From UBA9662 sp002729415 (lineage in GTDB: Bacteria; Poribacteria; WGA-4E; UBA9662), in NCBI GenBank assembly GCA_002729415.1, contig PBXZ01000150.1, forward strand, positions 1 through 57,693: a stretch of 57,693 bases of DNA, read 5' to 3'. Position 1 is the stretch's first letter. Each line of letters starts with the position of its first letter. Shown here one piece after another: positions 27,102 through 37,128 of this stretch. The translations under genes were made by a program, and so were the position numbers. The notes beneath the pieces were generated by a model. The model was given only the letters and a program-made list of their open reading frames with translations, ran no database searches and was not told the DNA's origin.

Positions 27102-28502
27102 ATGCAAAACATCTTAATCGTTGACGACGACGAAAAGATTTGTTGGGCCTTTGAGCAGTTTCTGACAGATGAGGGTTATAATCCAATTATTGCCAATAAT
27201 GCTGAGGAAGGGTTACGCCAAATCGAGAGTAAACGTCCGGATCTTGTGATGCTTGATATTCGATTGCCAGGTATNAGTGGTCTTGATGCATTGCAAGAGA
27301 TAAAGAAAATCGACCCACAAATTCAAATTGTAATCATGACAGCTTANGACAATGTGGAAACGACAATTACGGCGATGCGCCTTCGAGCCTTTGATTTCCT
27401 NCCCAAACCGATTGANCTAGATCAAGTAAAAGCCATTTTGAATCGCGTTAACCGACTTAAAACTGTNCGCAAAGAATTGGCGCCAGATATAGAAGAACAG
27501 ACAGACCAGACACCAAAATTCCAGTTGGTTGGTAAGAGTCCACAGATGCTGGAAGTCTACAAAATGATTGGGATCATGGCTAGTAACAATGAGCTCGTTC
27601 TGATTGAAGGTGGAAATGGAACAGGGAAAGAACTGGTTGCCCGTGCCATCCATCACAACAGTCTCCGGCAGGATGACCGTTTCGTGGCAGTGAACTGTGG
27701 GGCTATTCCCGATCCATTACTCGAAAGCGAACTATTTGGCTATGTACCCGGNGCGTTTACTGGTGCGAGTACCCAAGGAAAACCAGGAAAGTTTGAATTG
27801 GCAGATGGAGGCACGATCTTCCTCGACGAAGTTAGTAATATGTCAGCCTCTTTGCAGGTAAAACTGCAAAGAACATTACAGGAAGGAGAAATTGAACGTC
27901 TTGGCGGAACGGAAACAATAAAGATAAACACACGAATTATAGCGGCCACAAACCAAAATTTATCAAAAACTGTCCTGCGAGGAGATTTTCGAGAAGATCT
28001 ATACTACCGNTTCAACCGNGTGCTTATAAAATTGCCACTGCTCAGAGATCGAGTTGATGATATACCTCTGTTGATCGAACACTTTCTAAAACAGATCAAC
28101 CGTGAAGCAAATCAAAATATTCGAGGTGTCTCGTCTGAAACCATGCTACTTTTGCAAAATTACGGATGGCCTGGCAATGTCCGTGAACTAGAAAATGCTG
28201 TCAAAAGCGCCGTTGTCCTTTCAAGATCAGACGTTATTTTGCCGGAACATCTANCAAAAGAGATACAANATCCAGCATCAACGAATGNTCTNCAGATGGA
28301 NCTGAAATCCACTCTNCTCNCNGTTGTTAAGCAGGCAATNGAACTCAAAAAAGACTCACTTTATGATGAACTGATCAATNNNCTCGATGCTGAACTCATT
28401 CCAACTGNAATCAATGCTTGTAACCAGAACCAGACCCAAGCGGCAAAACTCCTTGGTATAAGCCGAACAACATTGATTCAAAANCTTAAGAAAGGGGGCT
28501 AA
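27102..28502 (+). CDS. NtrC-family sigma-54-dependent response regulator
   Basis: 466 aa in three domains. The receiver domain has the acidic pair at 8-9 and phospho-acceptor D52 (VMLDIRLPG). The AAA+ domain (about 140-370) has Walker A GGNGTGKE in place of the usual GESGTGKE and the sigma-54 contact loop GAFTGA (one N in the first Gly codon does not change it). The Fis-type HTH closes the protein (QTQAAKLLGISRTTLIQ). It activates sigma-54 promoters when phosphorylated. No histidine kinase gene is in the window. It runs directly into the 28505 gene. Confidence 0.92.
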   Translation: MQNILIVDDDEKICWAFEQFLTDEGYNPIIANNAEEGLRQIESKRPDLVMLDIRLPGXSGLDALQEIKKIDPQIQIVIMTAXDNVETTITAMRLRAFDFXPKPIXLDQVKAILNRVNRLKTXRKELAPDIEEQTDQTPKFQLVGKSPQMLEVYKMIGIMASNNELVLIEGGNGTGKELVARAIHHNSLRQDDRFVAVNCGAIPDPLLESELFGYVPXAFTGASTQGKPGKFELADGGTIFLDEVSNMSASLQVKLQRTLQEGEIERLGGTETIKINTRIIAATNQNLSKTVLRGDFREDLYYXFNXVLIKLPLLRDRVDDIPLLIEHFLKQINREANQNIRGVSSETMLLLQNYGWPGNVRELENAVKSAVVLSRSDVILPEHLXKEIQXPASTNXXQMXLKSTXLXVVKQAXELKKDSLYDELINXLDAELIPTXINACNQNQTQAAKLLGISRTTLIQXLKKGG

Positions 28503-28504
28503 CT

Positions 28505-29122
28505 TTGAGACGANTAGCTCTTTACTGNATAATCTATTCTATAACCTTCCCAGTTATAGCTGAGGAAACCGAAACTTTCCTACGAGAAAAACTGGAGATT
28601 AAGGGATTTGGNAGTCCAATTGTAAAGCTGACCCAAGTCCATAANGAATTCGACCTGATGATAGGGGCNCGTGGTGCAGTACTCCTAAATAGGGCTTTAG
28701 CTATAGGCATTGGCGGTTATAGNCTAGCATCATCAATTCATGTTTCGGATCCTCAAAGTAATTTTGANATGGAATACGCCGGGCTAATTTTAGAANTCGT
28801 GTTTCCTTCCGATAAGCTTGTCCACTTATCTGCCAGCACACTCATTGGATGGGGAANTCTAAACAACGCAGCTAANCGCAACTGGATGACCTACGACCCG
28901 TATTACGATGATAGNCNCTATTATGCAAATTATAATCTGGTCGACGACAGTTTCATGGTTATTGAACCCGAACTCGATTTTGAACTAAATATGACAACCT
29001 TTTTTCGGCTTGGCCTGGGTATCAGCTATCGCTACATAAGCGGAGTCGGCCTCATGCCACTTACAAATGCCGACCTAAAAGGTCTGGCTACTGTTTTCAC
29101 ATTCAAAGTTGGAAAATTTTGA
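28505..29122 (+). CDS. unrecognised outer-membrane beta-barrel-like protein
   Basis: 205 aa from TTG 28505, two bases past the regulator stop, with AGGGGG about 6 bases before it. The N-terminus is hydrophobic (ALYxIIYSITFPVIA), fitting a signal peptide. Alternating strands (FFRLGLGISYRYI, LKGLATVFTFKVGKF with terminal Phe) suggest a small beta-barrel with acidic, Tyr-rich loops. The tight coupling to the sigma-54 regulator suggests it is co-expressed with, not controlled by, that protein. Family not recognised. Ten N bases. Confidence 0.65.
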   Translation: MRRXALYXIIYSITFPVIAEETETFLREKLEIKGFXSPIVKLTQVHXEFDLMIGXRGAVLLNRALAIGIGGYXLASSIHVSDPQSNFXMEYAGLILEXVFPSDKLVHLSASTLIGWGXLNNAAXRNWMTYDPYYDDXXYYANYNLVDDSFMVIEPELDFELNMTTFFRLGLGISYRYISGVGLMPLTNADLKGLATVFTFKVGKF

Positions 29123-29291
29123 GGATACAAAAGCAATTGACGAAATATATTGCCTTGCGATACAATCCGGAAACTGGATGTCATAAGGAAACTGTTCTCG
29201 TTGATCCAGGTAACATCCAAGATAGCAACTCGTATCTCGTCGAATGAAGCATCTTTGAACTACAATCCAAGAATCTATCATCACCAAGTAT

Positions 29292-29715
29292 ATGGAGACT
29301 ATTGACGCAGATCCAAAGCATGCGGGTGCATACTTTGATTTAGGAACCATTCATTACAATCAAGGGAAATTTAATCATACTATTATGTTCTACAAAAAGG
29401 CAATTCTCATTGCCCCTGATTATGTGGAAGTTCATCTGAATTTAGGCGCAGTCTATAGAACTCAGGGAAGCTACGAAGATGCCATTGNAGAATATTAAAG
29501 AAGCTATTCGTATTGATCCTAACGACGCAATGACACATTATAATTTAGGCGAGATTGATCAAGCAATCTTCCAGTTCAAAGAAGTTGTTCGTATTATCCC
29601 TCAAGACGCAGAGGTACATAATATCCTCGCTTGTTTATTTTCTGTTAATAACCAAGAATCTCTTGCTATAGAATCACTAGAGAAATGCCATCCAATTGGA
29701 TATGAACTTTCGTGA
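29292..29715 (+). pseudogene. TPR protein remnant with frameshift
   Basis: Two tetratricopeptide repeats (AYFDLGTIHYNQGKFNHTI, EVHLNLGAVYRTQGSYEDAI) run into a stop at 29496. The next repeat continues in another frame (KEAIRIDPNDAMTHYNLGE) until 29715. The third repeat has lost about a dozen residues. One N lies at the break. The upstream 29137-29247 stretch is open but not recognisable. Confidence 0.65.
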
Positions 29716-29841
29716 AAGTGCAAAAACAAACGTCATTTTTATGATATACGAAAGAATTCCAAGTTTCAGGAATTGATCCAATAAGGCATCTTAAATGTAA
29801 GTTGAACGTATCATATAAATGATACTGAAAGGAACTTGCGA

Positions 29842-30702
29842 ATGTCCCCTGAACTTATCGCAGATTACCAATGTATTATCGGAGAAAATCCACTTTGGCA
29901 TCCGATTGAAAACCAACTTTACTGGCTCGATATTCCCAACGGGCGACTTTTTCGTTACAATCCCAGAACAGGAGAACATGAAAATTTCTATACTCATGGC
30001 GAGGAAGTTGGTGGGTTTACCTTTCAACCTGATGGTTCACTTCTTCTTTTCATGTCCCGCGGGGCGATTGCAATCTGGAAGGATAGTAAATTGACTTCGG
30101 TTATCGATGAAATTGAAGGTGAACTTGAATCTAGGTTTAACGATGTTATCGCTGATCCTGTTGGGAGAGTTTTCTGTGGTACGATGCCACAGGAATCACA
30201 ACCCGGTAAGCTTTATCGGCTTGACCTGGACGGATCAATTACTGAAATTCTCGACGGTATTACCTGTTCTAATGGGTTGGGATTCACCCCAGATCTCAAG
30301 CAACTGTATTACACCGATTCCATGAAACATGAAATCTACCTTTTTGACTACAACCAAGGAACAGGATCCATTTCCAACCAGCGTGTATTTGTTACCATCC
30401 CAGAGAACGACGGCGTTCCAGATGGTATGACCGTTGATGCTGAAGGATATATTTGGTCCGCCCATTGGGACGGCGGTTGTCTCGTAAGATTTGACCCATT
30501 TGGTAATGAGGAACGGAGAATTGAGTTTCCGGCAAAAAAGGTTTCAAGTCTTTCTTTTGGTGGTGAAGATTTGACGGACATTTACGTGACAACTGCAGGC
30601 GGAGACAACAAATCTGAAGAAGGAGCTGGCGCGGGAGCGCTGTTTCGGTTAAACCTTGGTATTCAAGGAGTATCTGAATTTTCATCACAAATCGATGTTT
30701 AG
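29842..30702 (+). CDS. SMP-30/gluconolactonase-family protein
   Basis: 286 aa from ATG 29842, with AAAGGA 7 bases upstream. The six-bladed propeller's metal ligands are in place: E15 (GENPLWH), N100 (RFNDV), N144 (CSNGLG) and D194 (VPDGMTVD). Family members hydrolyse sugar lactones in the cytoplasm, which fits the other sugar-oxidising genes here (SDR, Gfo/Idh). It overlaps the start region of the following lipoprotein gene only slightly or not at all, depending on that start. Confidence 0.9.
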   Translation: MSPELIADYQCIIGENPLWHPIENQLYWLDIPNGRLFRYNPRTGEHENFYTHGEEVGGFTFQPDGSLLLFMSRGAIAIWKDSKLTSVIDEIEGELESRFNDVIADPVGRVFCGTMPQESQPGKLYRLDLDGSITEILDGITCSNGLGFTPDLKQLYYTDSMKHEIYLFDYNQGTGSISNQRVFVTIPENDGVPDGMTVDAEGYIWSAHWDGGCLVRFDPFGNEERRIEFPAKKVSSLSFGGEDLTDIYVTTAGGDNKSEEGAGAGALFRLNLGIQGVSEFSSQIDV

Positions 30703-30718
30703 CCTACGAAGCAAAAAA

Positions 30719-31066
30719 ATGGGGTTTGGGAACACTCAGGGGCGATTGCTCTCTTGGATTACCTTAATCCTGATTCTCGTCAACAGCTGTTCCAGCACCA
30801 AGATTCTTAATATCAAAAATAACGTCGACGAATTCAAGAATCAAAAAGTAACGCTACACGGAGAAGTCATAGAAACACTATCAATACCGTTTGTACGAAC
30901 TGGAGTGTACCAACTTGATGATGGAAGCGACCGGATCTGGGTTTTATCTGCCAAGAACATACCGGAACGTGGTAATCAGGTTATGGTAACCGGCACTGTT
31001 ACTGTTGGAGTTGAACTTGGCGGCAAACGGTTTGGTGTGATAATCAAGGAAACAGGTAAAGAATGA
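30719..31066 (+). CDS. small lipoprotein, OB-fold-like
   Basis: 115 aa from ATG 30719 (ATG 30695 is also in frame and overlaps the SMP-30 stop). The signal peptide LLSWITLILILVNSC ends in a lipobox with Cys, so the protein is lipid-anchored. The mature part (KVTLHGEVIETL, GVYQLDDGSDRIWVLS, MVTGTVTVGVELGG) has the strand pattern of bacterial OB-fold/tOB nucleic-acid-or-ligand-binding modules. Function unknown. It is followed by the Kelch gene after 45 bases on the same strand. Confidence 0.65.
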   Translation: MGFGNTQGRLLSWITLILILVNSCSSTKILNIKNNVDEFKNQKVTLHGEVIETLSIPFVRTGVYQLDDGSDRIWVLSAKNIPERGNQVMVTGTVTVGVELGGKRFGVIIKETGKE

Positions 31067-31111
31067 ATTTTAGTTTTTAACATTTTCAAAATATAAAAAA
31101 AACAGGGCAAA

Positions 31112-33529
31112 ATGTACAGGAATATTATTATTTATCTCGCACTTTTTTTGCGTTTGACATACGTTGATGCAATTCTCCCAACGTTAAGTATAGATCGAGT
31201 TGAAGGCAATAGTGGTAAAGTGACGATTTACTACACTGCTACCGATCCAACTGAAAAAGTACTCAATCCTATTAATTATGAATATAGCGTAGATCATGGA
31301 GTAAGTTGGATTAAAATCGATAAAAGTGCCATCAGTGCAAGCCTATCAGATGGAAATAATAACTCAGCTATCTCTTGGGATACCCGACCCCAAATTGGAG
31401 AACAGTCTGTTACCTCTATTTTATTTCGGATGCGTGTTTATGACCCCGAGATCATCAGCGATTGGCAGGCCGTTACTCCCATGTTAACACCACGACATGG
31501 GTTAGCTACTGTTGTAACCGATAACAAACTGTACGCCATCGGAGGATTTAATGGACATAGACAGGTTGCCTCTCTGGAACTATATAATCCAACAAACGAT
31601 ACATGGGAAAAAGCGGCATCTATGGACCAAGCTAGGCAATATCTTTCTGCGGAAGTGGTGAACGGTAAAATCTATGCCATCGGTGGATATGGTAAAGCTA
31701 GTTATCTGACCACGGTTGAAGCCTACGATCCGGTAACCGACACGTGGCAGACAATGGCTCCTATGCCAACTTCTCGCCATGTTTTTGCAACTGCCGTGGT
31801 GGGGAATTTGATCTATGCAATTGGCGGGCACAACGGAAAAAACCTAGCTACGGTTGAAGTTTATGATACCGAGACAAACAGTTGGAAAAATTCAGCCAGT
31901 ATGCCAACACCTCGTTACGGTTTAGTTGCGGCTGCGGTTGGTGATAAGATTTATACTTTTGGTGGCCAAGGTCAAAAACCGTTATCAAGCTTTGAGATCT
32001 TTGATACTAAAGAAGGCCAATGGTCTACCGGTCCCAACATGCCGACTGCTCGCTATGCTTTTGCTGCTGCAATCGATGAAGAGTTGTCGAAGATCTATAT
32101 AGTCGGTGGAACTGGTGGAGAAGATAAAGTTGAAGCCTATAATACCAAAAATGGTGAATGGGAAATCTCAGCCACGATTAACCAGACCAGATCCCATTTG
32201 GGAGCCGGTATTATCACTAATGTGAACCAACTTTACGCTGTTGGTGGTGTTAACGACCAACCGTTGTCCATTGTCGAAGCGCTTCCTCTTGTACGTTACT
32301 CAACATTTTCGGTTTCTCCTGCGTTTCCAGTTTATAACCATATCCAAGCTGAAATCATTTCGCCAACGGCGAGTAGTTACAATCAGGGGATTATTTCAAT
32401 TCAAGGGACCGCTAACACGGAGAAATTGCAGGGCTGGATACTCGATATCGCCCCCAGCATAAATCCAACAGAAGGTTACTTATTAATTAATAGCGGGACA
32501 AGTAGTGTCTTGGGTAGTGAACTGGCGAAGTTCGATACACTGGGACAACCCGATTCCGCACACACAATTCGGCTTCGCGTCACTGATGTAATGGCTAAGA
32601 CAGCTGAAACGAATGTCATTGTCAGAGTTGACAACTCGATATTGCCGAAGCCAAAACTGAAAATTTCGACCAATGAGGGCGTGGACGGTTTTGCTAGAAG
32701 CAATGTTTCAATTTTCGTAACAGGTAAAGCATATCCTGGAAATCTTATTTCCAGAGCTGAGGTCATCGGTGGTGCAGAGATGGCAAATGTGACTGATCTC
32801 ATTGATATCGATAAGTCGGGTGTTATTTCCGGTGAAATACCCGGCGTTAACGTTGGTAAAATTACTCACCTGAGCGTGCGTATTATGGTAAAAAGCCGTT
32901 CAGGTAATCAGGCGGAGTCTGTATCGAATCGGCTTATAATCGATAACAATCCACCAAAAATTGCTATTATATCGCCTGCTAATGGTGCAAATCTTAACAC
33001 CAACTCGATTCAAGTGGTTGGCACAGCCTCAGACAGTTTATCTGGACTTGTAAGGGTTGAAATCGATGTCGGCTCTGGCTGGACAGAGGTAGAAACGAAT
33101 AAATCGAACTGGGTATATCAACTCAAAATTCTACCAGAGAATCAGCAATTGCTGATTCGGGCAAGAGCTCTAGACAAAGCTGAGAATATGACAACTACAG
33201 CTCCGATATACGTTAGTAATATCAACTCGCGTCCGCATGTCAACATTCTGCATCCAACTGAAGGAACAAATCTCTTGGGAAAAATCTTGGTAACAGGAAC
33301 CATAGAGGGAAATAACTTGAGTTGGGTGTTGGAGTATGCTCCCGGTCAACACGCACAAGATGGATTTGAGGAAATCGATCGGGGAACAGAGGCCAAAGGA
33401 TACGATCAACAAATCGCTACGTGGGATGTTTCTGTCCTTCCGGATGGGCAATACACTTTACGATTAACGGTGAAAAACTCTTTGACTACCATCACCGTTA
33501 CACGTCACAATCTCATTCGTGCTCCCTAG
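31112..33529 (+). CDS. secreted Kelch-repeat protein with Ig-like/Big domains
   Basis: 805 aa with a signal peptide (IIIYLALFLRLTYVDA). An N-terminal beta domain (~25-110) is followed by six Kelch blades at ~115-400 with LYAIGGFNG, IYAIGGYGK, IYAIGGHNG, IYTFGGQGQ, IYIVGGTGG and LYAVGGVND. Four or more Ig-like beta-sandwich modules follow (IDNNPPKIAIISPANGA is a typical start). There is no visible anchor or C-terminal tag. Probably an extracellular adhesion or binding protein. Its last 17 bases overlap the convergent pyrG gene. Confidence 0.85.
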   Translation: MYRNIIIYLALFLRLTYVDAILPTLSIDRVEGNSGKVTIYYTATDPTEKVLNPINYEYSVDHGVSWIKIDKSAISASLSDGNNNSAISWDTRPQIGEQSVTSILFRMRVYDPEIISDWQAVTPMLTPRHGLATVVTDNKLYAIGGFNGHRQVASLELYNPTNDTWEKAASMDQARQYLSAEVVNGKIYAIGGYGKASYLTTVEAYDPVTDTWQTMAPMPTSRHVFATAVVGNLIYAIGGHNGKNLATVEVYDTETNSWKNSASMPTPRYGLVAAAVGDKIYTFGGQGQKPLSSFEIFDTKEGQWSTGPNMPTARYAFAAAIDEELSKIYIVGGTGGEDKVEAYNTKNGEWEISATINQTRSHLGAGIITNVNQLYAVGGVNDQPLSIVEALPLVRYSTFSVSPAFPVYNHIQAEIISPTASSYNQGIISIQGTANTEKLQGWILDIAPSINPTEGYLLINSGTSSVLGSELAKFDTLGQPDSAHTIRLRVTDVMAKTAETNVIVRVDNSILPKPKLKISTNEGVDGFARSNVSIFVTGKAYPGNLISRAEVIGGAEMANVTDLIDIDKSGVISGEIPGVNVGKITHLSVRIMVKSRSGNQAESVSNRLIIDNNPPKIAIISPANGANLNTNSIQVVGTASDSLSGLVRVEIDVGSGWTEVETNKSNWVYQLKILPENQQLLIRARALDKAENMTTTAPIYVSNINSRPHVNILHPTEGTNLLGKILVTGTIEGNNLSWVLEYAPGQHAQDGFEEIDRGTEAKGYDQQIATWDVSVLPDGQYTLRLTVKNSLTTITVTRHNLIRAP

Positions 33530-35129
33530 TGTGGCGCGCTAGTACGTGTTTAACAAAATCTTGGAATAGTGGATGGGGTGCCAGTGGCTTGGATTGGAAC
33601 TCGGGATGAAACTGGGCTCCAACCATCCAAGGATGATTTGAAACTTCCGCCATCTCAACCAGAGAATAATTTGGTGAGACCCCACTAAAGCAGAGCCCTT
33701 TGGACTCGAGTTGCGCACGATACTCATTATTTAACTCGTATCGGTGCCGATGCCTTTCCATAACGGAGTTAATTCCATAGGCCTCATGCCCCTTGGTGTT
33801 TTCTTTAATTATGCATTCATAATGTCCAAGTCGCATCGTTCCTCCCTTATCATCAACCCCCCGTTGTTCTTCCATCAAGTCAATTACCGGATACTTTGTG
33901 TTGGGGTTGAATTCAGAGCTGTTTGCTCCATCTAGATTGGCAACGTTTCGTGCAAACTCAATTACCAGACATTGCATGCCAAGGCACAACCCCAAGTATG
34001 GAATTAGGTTGACCCGCGCATAGCCAATGGCGACCAACATTCCTTCAATTCCACGAATACCAAATCCACCCGGCACTAATATACCATCTATATTTGTAAA
34101 AGCTTCCTCAAGATCAACGCCATCCTCAAGAAGCCCTTCGGAATCAACCCACTTGATACTAACCACAGCCTGGTTAGCAACGCCACCATGTTTGAGCGCC
34201 TCTTGAATACTCAAGTAAGTATCGCTACCTTTGACATATTTCCCAACGATAGCAACATTTAGTCGATGTCTCGGGTTTTTAAGAACATGAACCATTTCCT
34301 GCCAAGAGCTACCATTGGGGGACTGATCTTTAAGTCCGAATCTTTTAACCACCTGAGTTGCTACACCTTGACGCTCAAAACGTAGCGGAATCTCGTCTAC
34401 GACTTTAGTATCTCGTCCTTCAATAATCGACTCAACCTCCAGTCCACAAAGCAAAGCAATTTTTTTCCGCAAACCAGGATTAAGTGCACGACTAGTACGA
34501 CATATTAACAAATCTGGACGAATCCCCAACTCTTGAAGTGTGCGAATACTGTGCTGGGTCGGCTTACTCTTGTTTTCCCCATCAGGGAGAGTATAAATTA
34601 AGGAAACGTGGATAAACATCTGATCTTCTGCTTTAATTTCCATTGACATTTGGCGAATTGATTCGACAAACGGTAACATCTCGAAATCACCAATCGTACC
34701 ACCTATTTCGACGATTAAGACATCTGCCCCACTATCTTCACCAAGATTGTAAATTCGGTTCTTAATCTCTTCAGTTATGTGAGGAATCAGTTGCACTGTT
34801 TCACCAAGATAATCCCCTCTTCTTTCCTTGGCGATTACTTCGCTGTAGACTGAACCGGTCGTGAAATTTGAGCGTTGATCTAGATCTATCCCCAAAAATC
34901 GCTCGTAGTTACCTAGATCAAGATCAGTCTCTGCTCCATCCTTGGTGACAAAGACCTCTCCATGTTGAAAAGGATCCATCGTGCCTGCGTCGGAATTGAT
35001 GTATGGATCAATCTTAACTACCATTACACTAAAACCACGATCTATCAGCAATCTCCCGATGGATGCTGTCGTGATTCCCTTGCCAATCCCCGAAATCACA
35101 CCTCCAGTAATAAAGATGTATTTTGTCAT
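33513..35129 (-). CDS. pyrG: CTP synthase
   Basis: 538 aa, full length. The synthetase domain begins KYIFITGGVISGIGKGI with the P-loop, followed by KIDPYINSDAGTMDPFQHG. The glutaminase domain has PGGFGIRG, the nucleophile elbow GLCLGMQ and HPEF. It makes CTP from UTP, glutamine and ATP. It starts one base inside the kdsB stop (TAATG), so translation is coupled; CTP is the co-substrate of KdsB. Confidence 0.97.
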   Translation of the reverse strand: MTKYIFITGGVISGIGKGITTASIGRLLIDRGFSVMVVKIDPYINSDAGTMDPFQHGEVFVTKDGAETDLDLGNYERFLGIDLDQRSNFTTGSVYSEVIAKERRGDYLGETVQLIPHITEEIKNRIYNLGEDSGADVLIVEIGGTIGDFEMLPFVESIRQMSMEIKAEDQMFIHVSLIYTLPDGENKSKPTQHSIRTLQELGIRPDLLICRTSRALNPGLRKKIALLCGLEVESIIEGRDTKVVDEIPLRFERQGVATQVVKRFGLKDQSPNGSSWQEMVHVLKNPRHRLNVAIVGKYVKGSDTYLSIQEALKHGGVANQAVVSIKWVDSEGLLEDGVDLEEAFTNIDGILVPGGFGIRGIEGMLVAIGYARVNLIPYLGLCLGMQCLVIEFARNVANLDGANSSEFNPNTKYPVIDLMEEQRGVDDKGGTMRLGHYECIIKENTKGHEAYGINSVMERHRHRYELNNEYRAQLESKGLCFSGVSPNYSLVEMAEVSNHPWMVGAQFHPEFQSKPLAPHPLFQDFVKHVLARHTREHE

Positions 35130-35905
35130 TATGAAGCGAAAGCTCCTTTCTCTAATATTTTCCGGACTCGTTCCAAGTCATTTGGTGTGTCGACACCGAT
35201 TGCCGGGTATTCTGTTTCTACCACGCTAATTCGGACACCATTCTCCAAGAAACGCAACTGCTCCAAACCTTCTGCCATTTCATAGGGAGTACGATCCCAT
35301 TTGACAAAATCGATCAGTCGTTGTCTCTTATAAGCGTACAGCCCAAGATGTCGGAAGTTTAGGTTGTGACTCTCTCGGTGTCTTTCCAAACCGCCTGGTA
35401 TCGGAGCCCGAGAAAAGTACAGTGCATAATCACTCAAATCGGTGACAATTTTTACAACATTTGGATCTAGGTAATCTGCTTCATTATCTATTTTTTGCTT
35501 GAGTGTGCTGACTTCAACTGAAGCATCATCGAAGAAAGGTTGAATCAATTGGTTAATCATTTCCGGTTCAATCAAGGGTTCATCACCTTGAATATTTACC
35601 ACCACCTCACAATTGATATCCTCAATAACTATAGCAATCCGATCTGATCCTGTTTCGGCTTCCGGTGTCATCATAGCCTGCCCACCAAAACCTTCTACCA
35701 CATTGTATATTCGTTGATCGTCAGTTGCTACAATCACCCGACTGAGTTTCTCTGCACAGATGGACCTTTCATAGACATGCTGGATCATCGGTTTACCAGC
35801 AATATCAACTATCGCTTTACCTTCAAACCGTGTCGAAGCGTAACGGGCAGGAATCACAGCAACAACATTCAATAGTTCTTGTCCCAAGCTAGAAATAAAA
35901 TCCAA
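35129..35905 (-). CDS. kdsB: 3-deoxy-manno-octulosonate cytidylyltransferase
   Basis: 258 aa from TTG 35905. The family usually begins just before VVAVIPARYAS, so a TTG at 35872 is an alternative start. RYASTRFEGK has Glu where most enzymes have Pro. IQGDEPLIEPEMI, RAPIPGG and LGLYAYKR are characteristic. It activates KDO as CMP-KDO for lipopolysaccharide, which shows a KDO-bearing outer membrane. Coupled to pyrG. Confidence 0.95.
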   Translation of the reverse strand: MDFISSLGQELLNVVAVIPARYASTRFEGKAIVDIAGKPMIQHVYERSICAEKLSRVIVATDDQRIYNVVEGFGGQAMMTPEAETGSDRIAIVIEDINCEVVVNIQGDEPLIEPEMINQLIQPFFDDASVEVSTLKQKIDNEADYLDPNVVKIVTDLSDYALYFSRAPIPGGLERHRESHNLNFRHLGLYAYKRQRLIDFVKWDRTPYEMAEGLEQLRFLENGVRISVVETEYPAIGVDTPNDLERVRKILEKGAFAS

Positions 35906-36239
35906 TTTAACGTAATTATTAAAGCATACTAATCAGATAAATTCAATCATTTATACTAAATAATTCTGGTGATTTGTAAGTGACAATTGTTGGCAATTCA
36001 ACATTCTCGTAACACGCAAAAATAAAATTCTGGCGTGTGTTAGAAATCAGAACATTTTTCTCTAGCTACATTTTCTTAATATTATGGTAGTATTAATTGG
36101 GATTGCTATAGTTAAAAACTTCAAGGGCTTGAATAACAAGGAATTAACATTAGTCATATTCCCAGCGAGATTCAATATCGTTGATTGAATAATTGGGAGA
36201 ATAAACCAATCACAGTTTATACTGCAAAGGAAAATAACT
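35906..36239. other. gene-free spacer between divergent genes
   Basis: AT-rich with no coding pattern. It must hold the promoters of kdsB-pyrG (leftward) and of the 36240 secreted protein (rightward). None is strong enough to name. Confidence 0.5.
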
Positions 36240-37109
36240 ATGAAATATTGTGCTACGATGTCTACCTTAGTTGTTTTGATTATTAGTTGTTTATCTATAC
36301 CTGTTTCTGTCATGGGCCAAAAGGTGGTTTTCGAAGAAAATTTTGACGGCTTGAAACTTGGACCAAGCCAAGAAGAGGGTGTCAAGAAAAACAATGTTTG
36401 GACCAAAGAAGGTCCAAAAGGATGGGAAATAGAGACTGAATTTAAGCCCAAGAAAGGTGCTGCTAAGTTGCCGGATGGTCTTGGTATCACAGAATGGATG
36501 GGATGGAGTTTCGCTGACCATGCCTGGTGGACTCAAACTGCCGAAAATCAAGGTCGAGGAAATTGGAAAAAAGCGAAAAAAACTGTTGCCATTGCTGATC
36601 CAGATGAATGGGATGATGAGAAAAAGGATGATAAAAGCCCAGATGACTTGGTTTCATTCAATTCGAAGCTTTCTACACCTTCAATTGATATTTCGGTTAT
36701 CAATCCAAAATCTATAAAGCTTTCTTTTGATTCTTCCTTCCGGATGGAAAAGCCACAACATTTTGAAATACACGCGAAGTTCGATAGCAGTGCTCCGATA
36801 CAAATTTTGCATATCATATATGATGATGCTAAGGACTCTATTGCCAAAGTCACCTACAAAACTACTGGTAAAAAAGAAGACAAAGCTACCAGTGAAGCCA
36901 ATGTTGATTTCCCCTTTACCATAGAAATACCCAACCCAAGTGGCGCCAAGAAGATGATTCTCACCTGGGCTGTCCTCGACGCTGATAATGATTGGTGGTG
37001 GGCCATTGATAATGTTAAAGTCACTGGTGTCGGAGGGACAACTGCAGTGGAACCGGGCAATAAACTGAGCACAACTTGGTCCACAATCAAATCTCAGACA
37101 CCGAGATAA
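36240..37109 (+). CDS. secreted jelly-roll-like protein with KLxTxW..IK tail
   Basis: 289 aa; AAAGGA lies 9 bases before the ATG. The signal peptide is MKYCATMSTLVVLIISCLS...VMG. The mature N-terminus VVFEENFDGLKLGPSQEEG is the start of a concanavalin/jelly-roll domain that I have seen in large surface proteins, and WAVLDADNDWWWAIDNVKV closes it. The final segment NKLSTTWSTIKSQTPR matches the tail of the LamG protein at 25823 and of the broken LamG gene next door. Likely extracellular; ligand unknown. Confidence 0.8.
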   Translation: MKYCATMSTLVVLIISCLSIPVSVMGQKVVFEENFDGLKLGPSQEEGVKKNNVWTKEGPKGWEIETEFKPKKGAAKLPDGLGITEWMGWSFADHAWWTQTAENQGRGNWKKAKKTVAIADPDEWDDEKKDDKSPDDLVSFNSKLSTPSIDISVINPKSIKLSFDSSFRMEKPQHFEIHAKFDSSAPIQILHIIYDDAKDSIAKVTYKTTGKKEDKATSEANVDFPFTIEIPNPSGAKKMILTWAVLDADNDWWWAIDNVKVTGVGGTTAVEPGNKLSTTWSTIKSQTPR

Positions 37110-37128
37110 ATGACAAAAACCCACTTTT

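Noticed and set aside
29137..29247. 36-aa frame from TTG before the TPR remnant
   Set aside because: No ribosome site, no resemblance to anything, and short enough to occur by chance.
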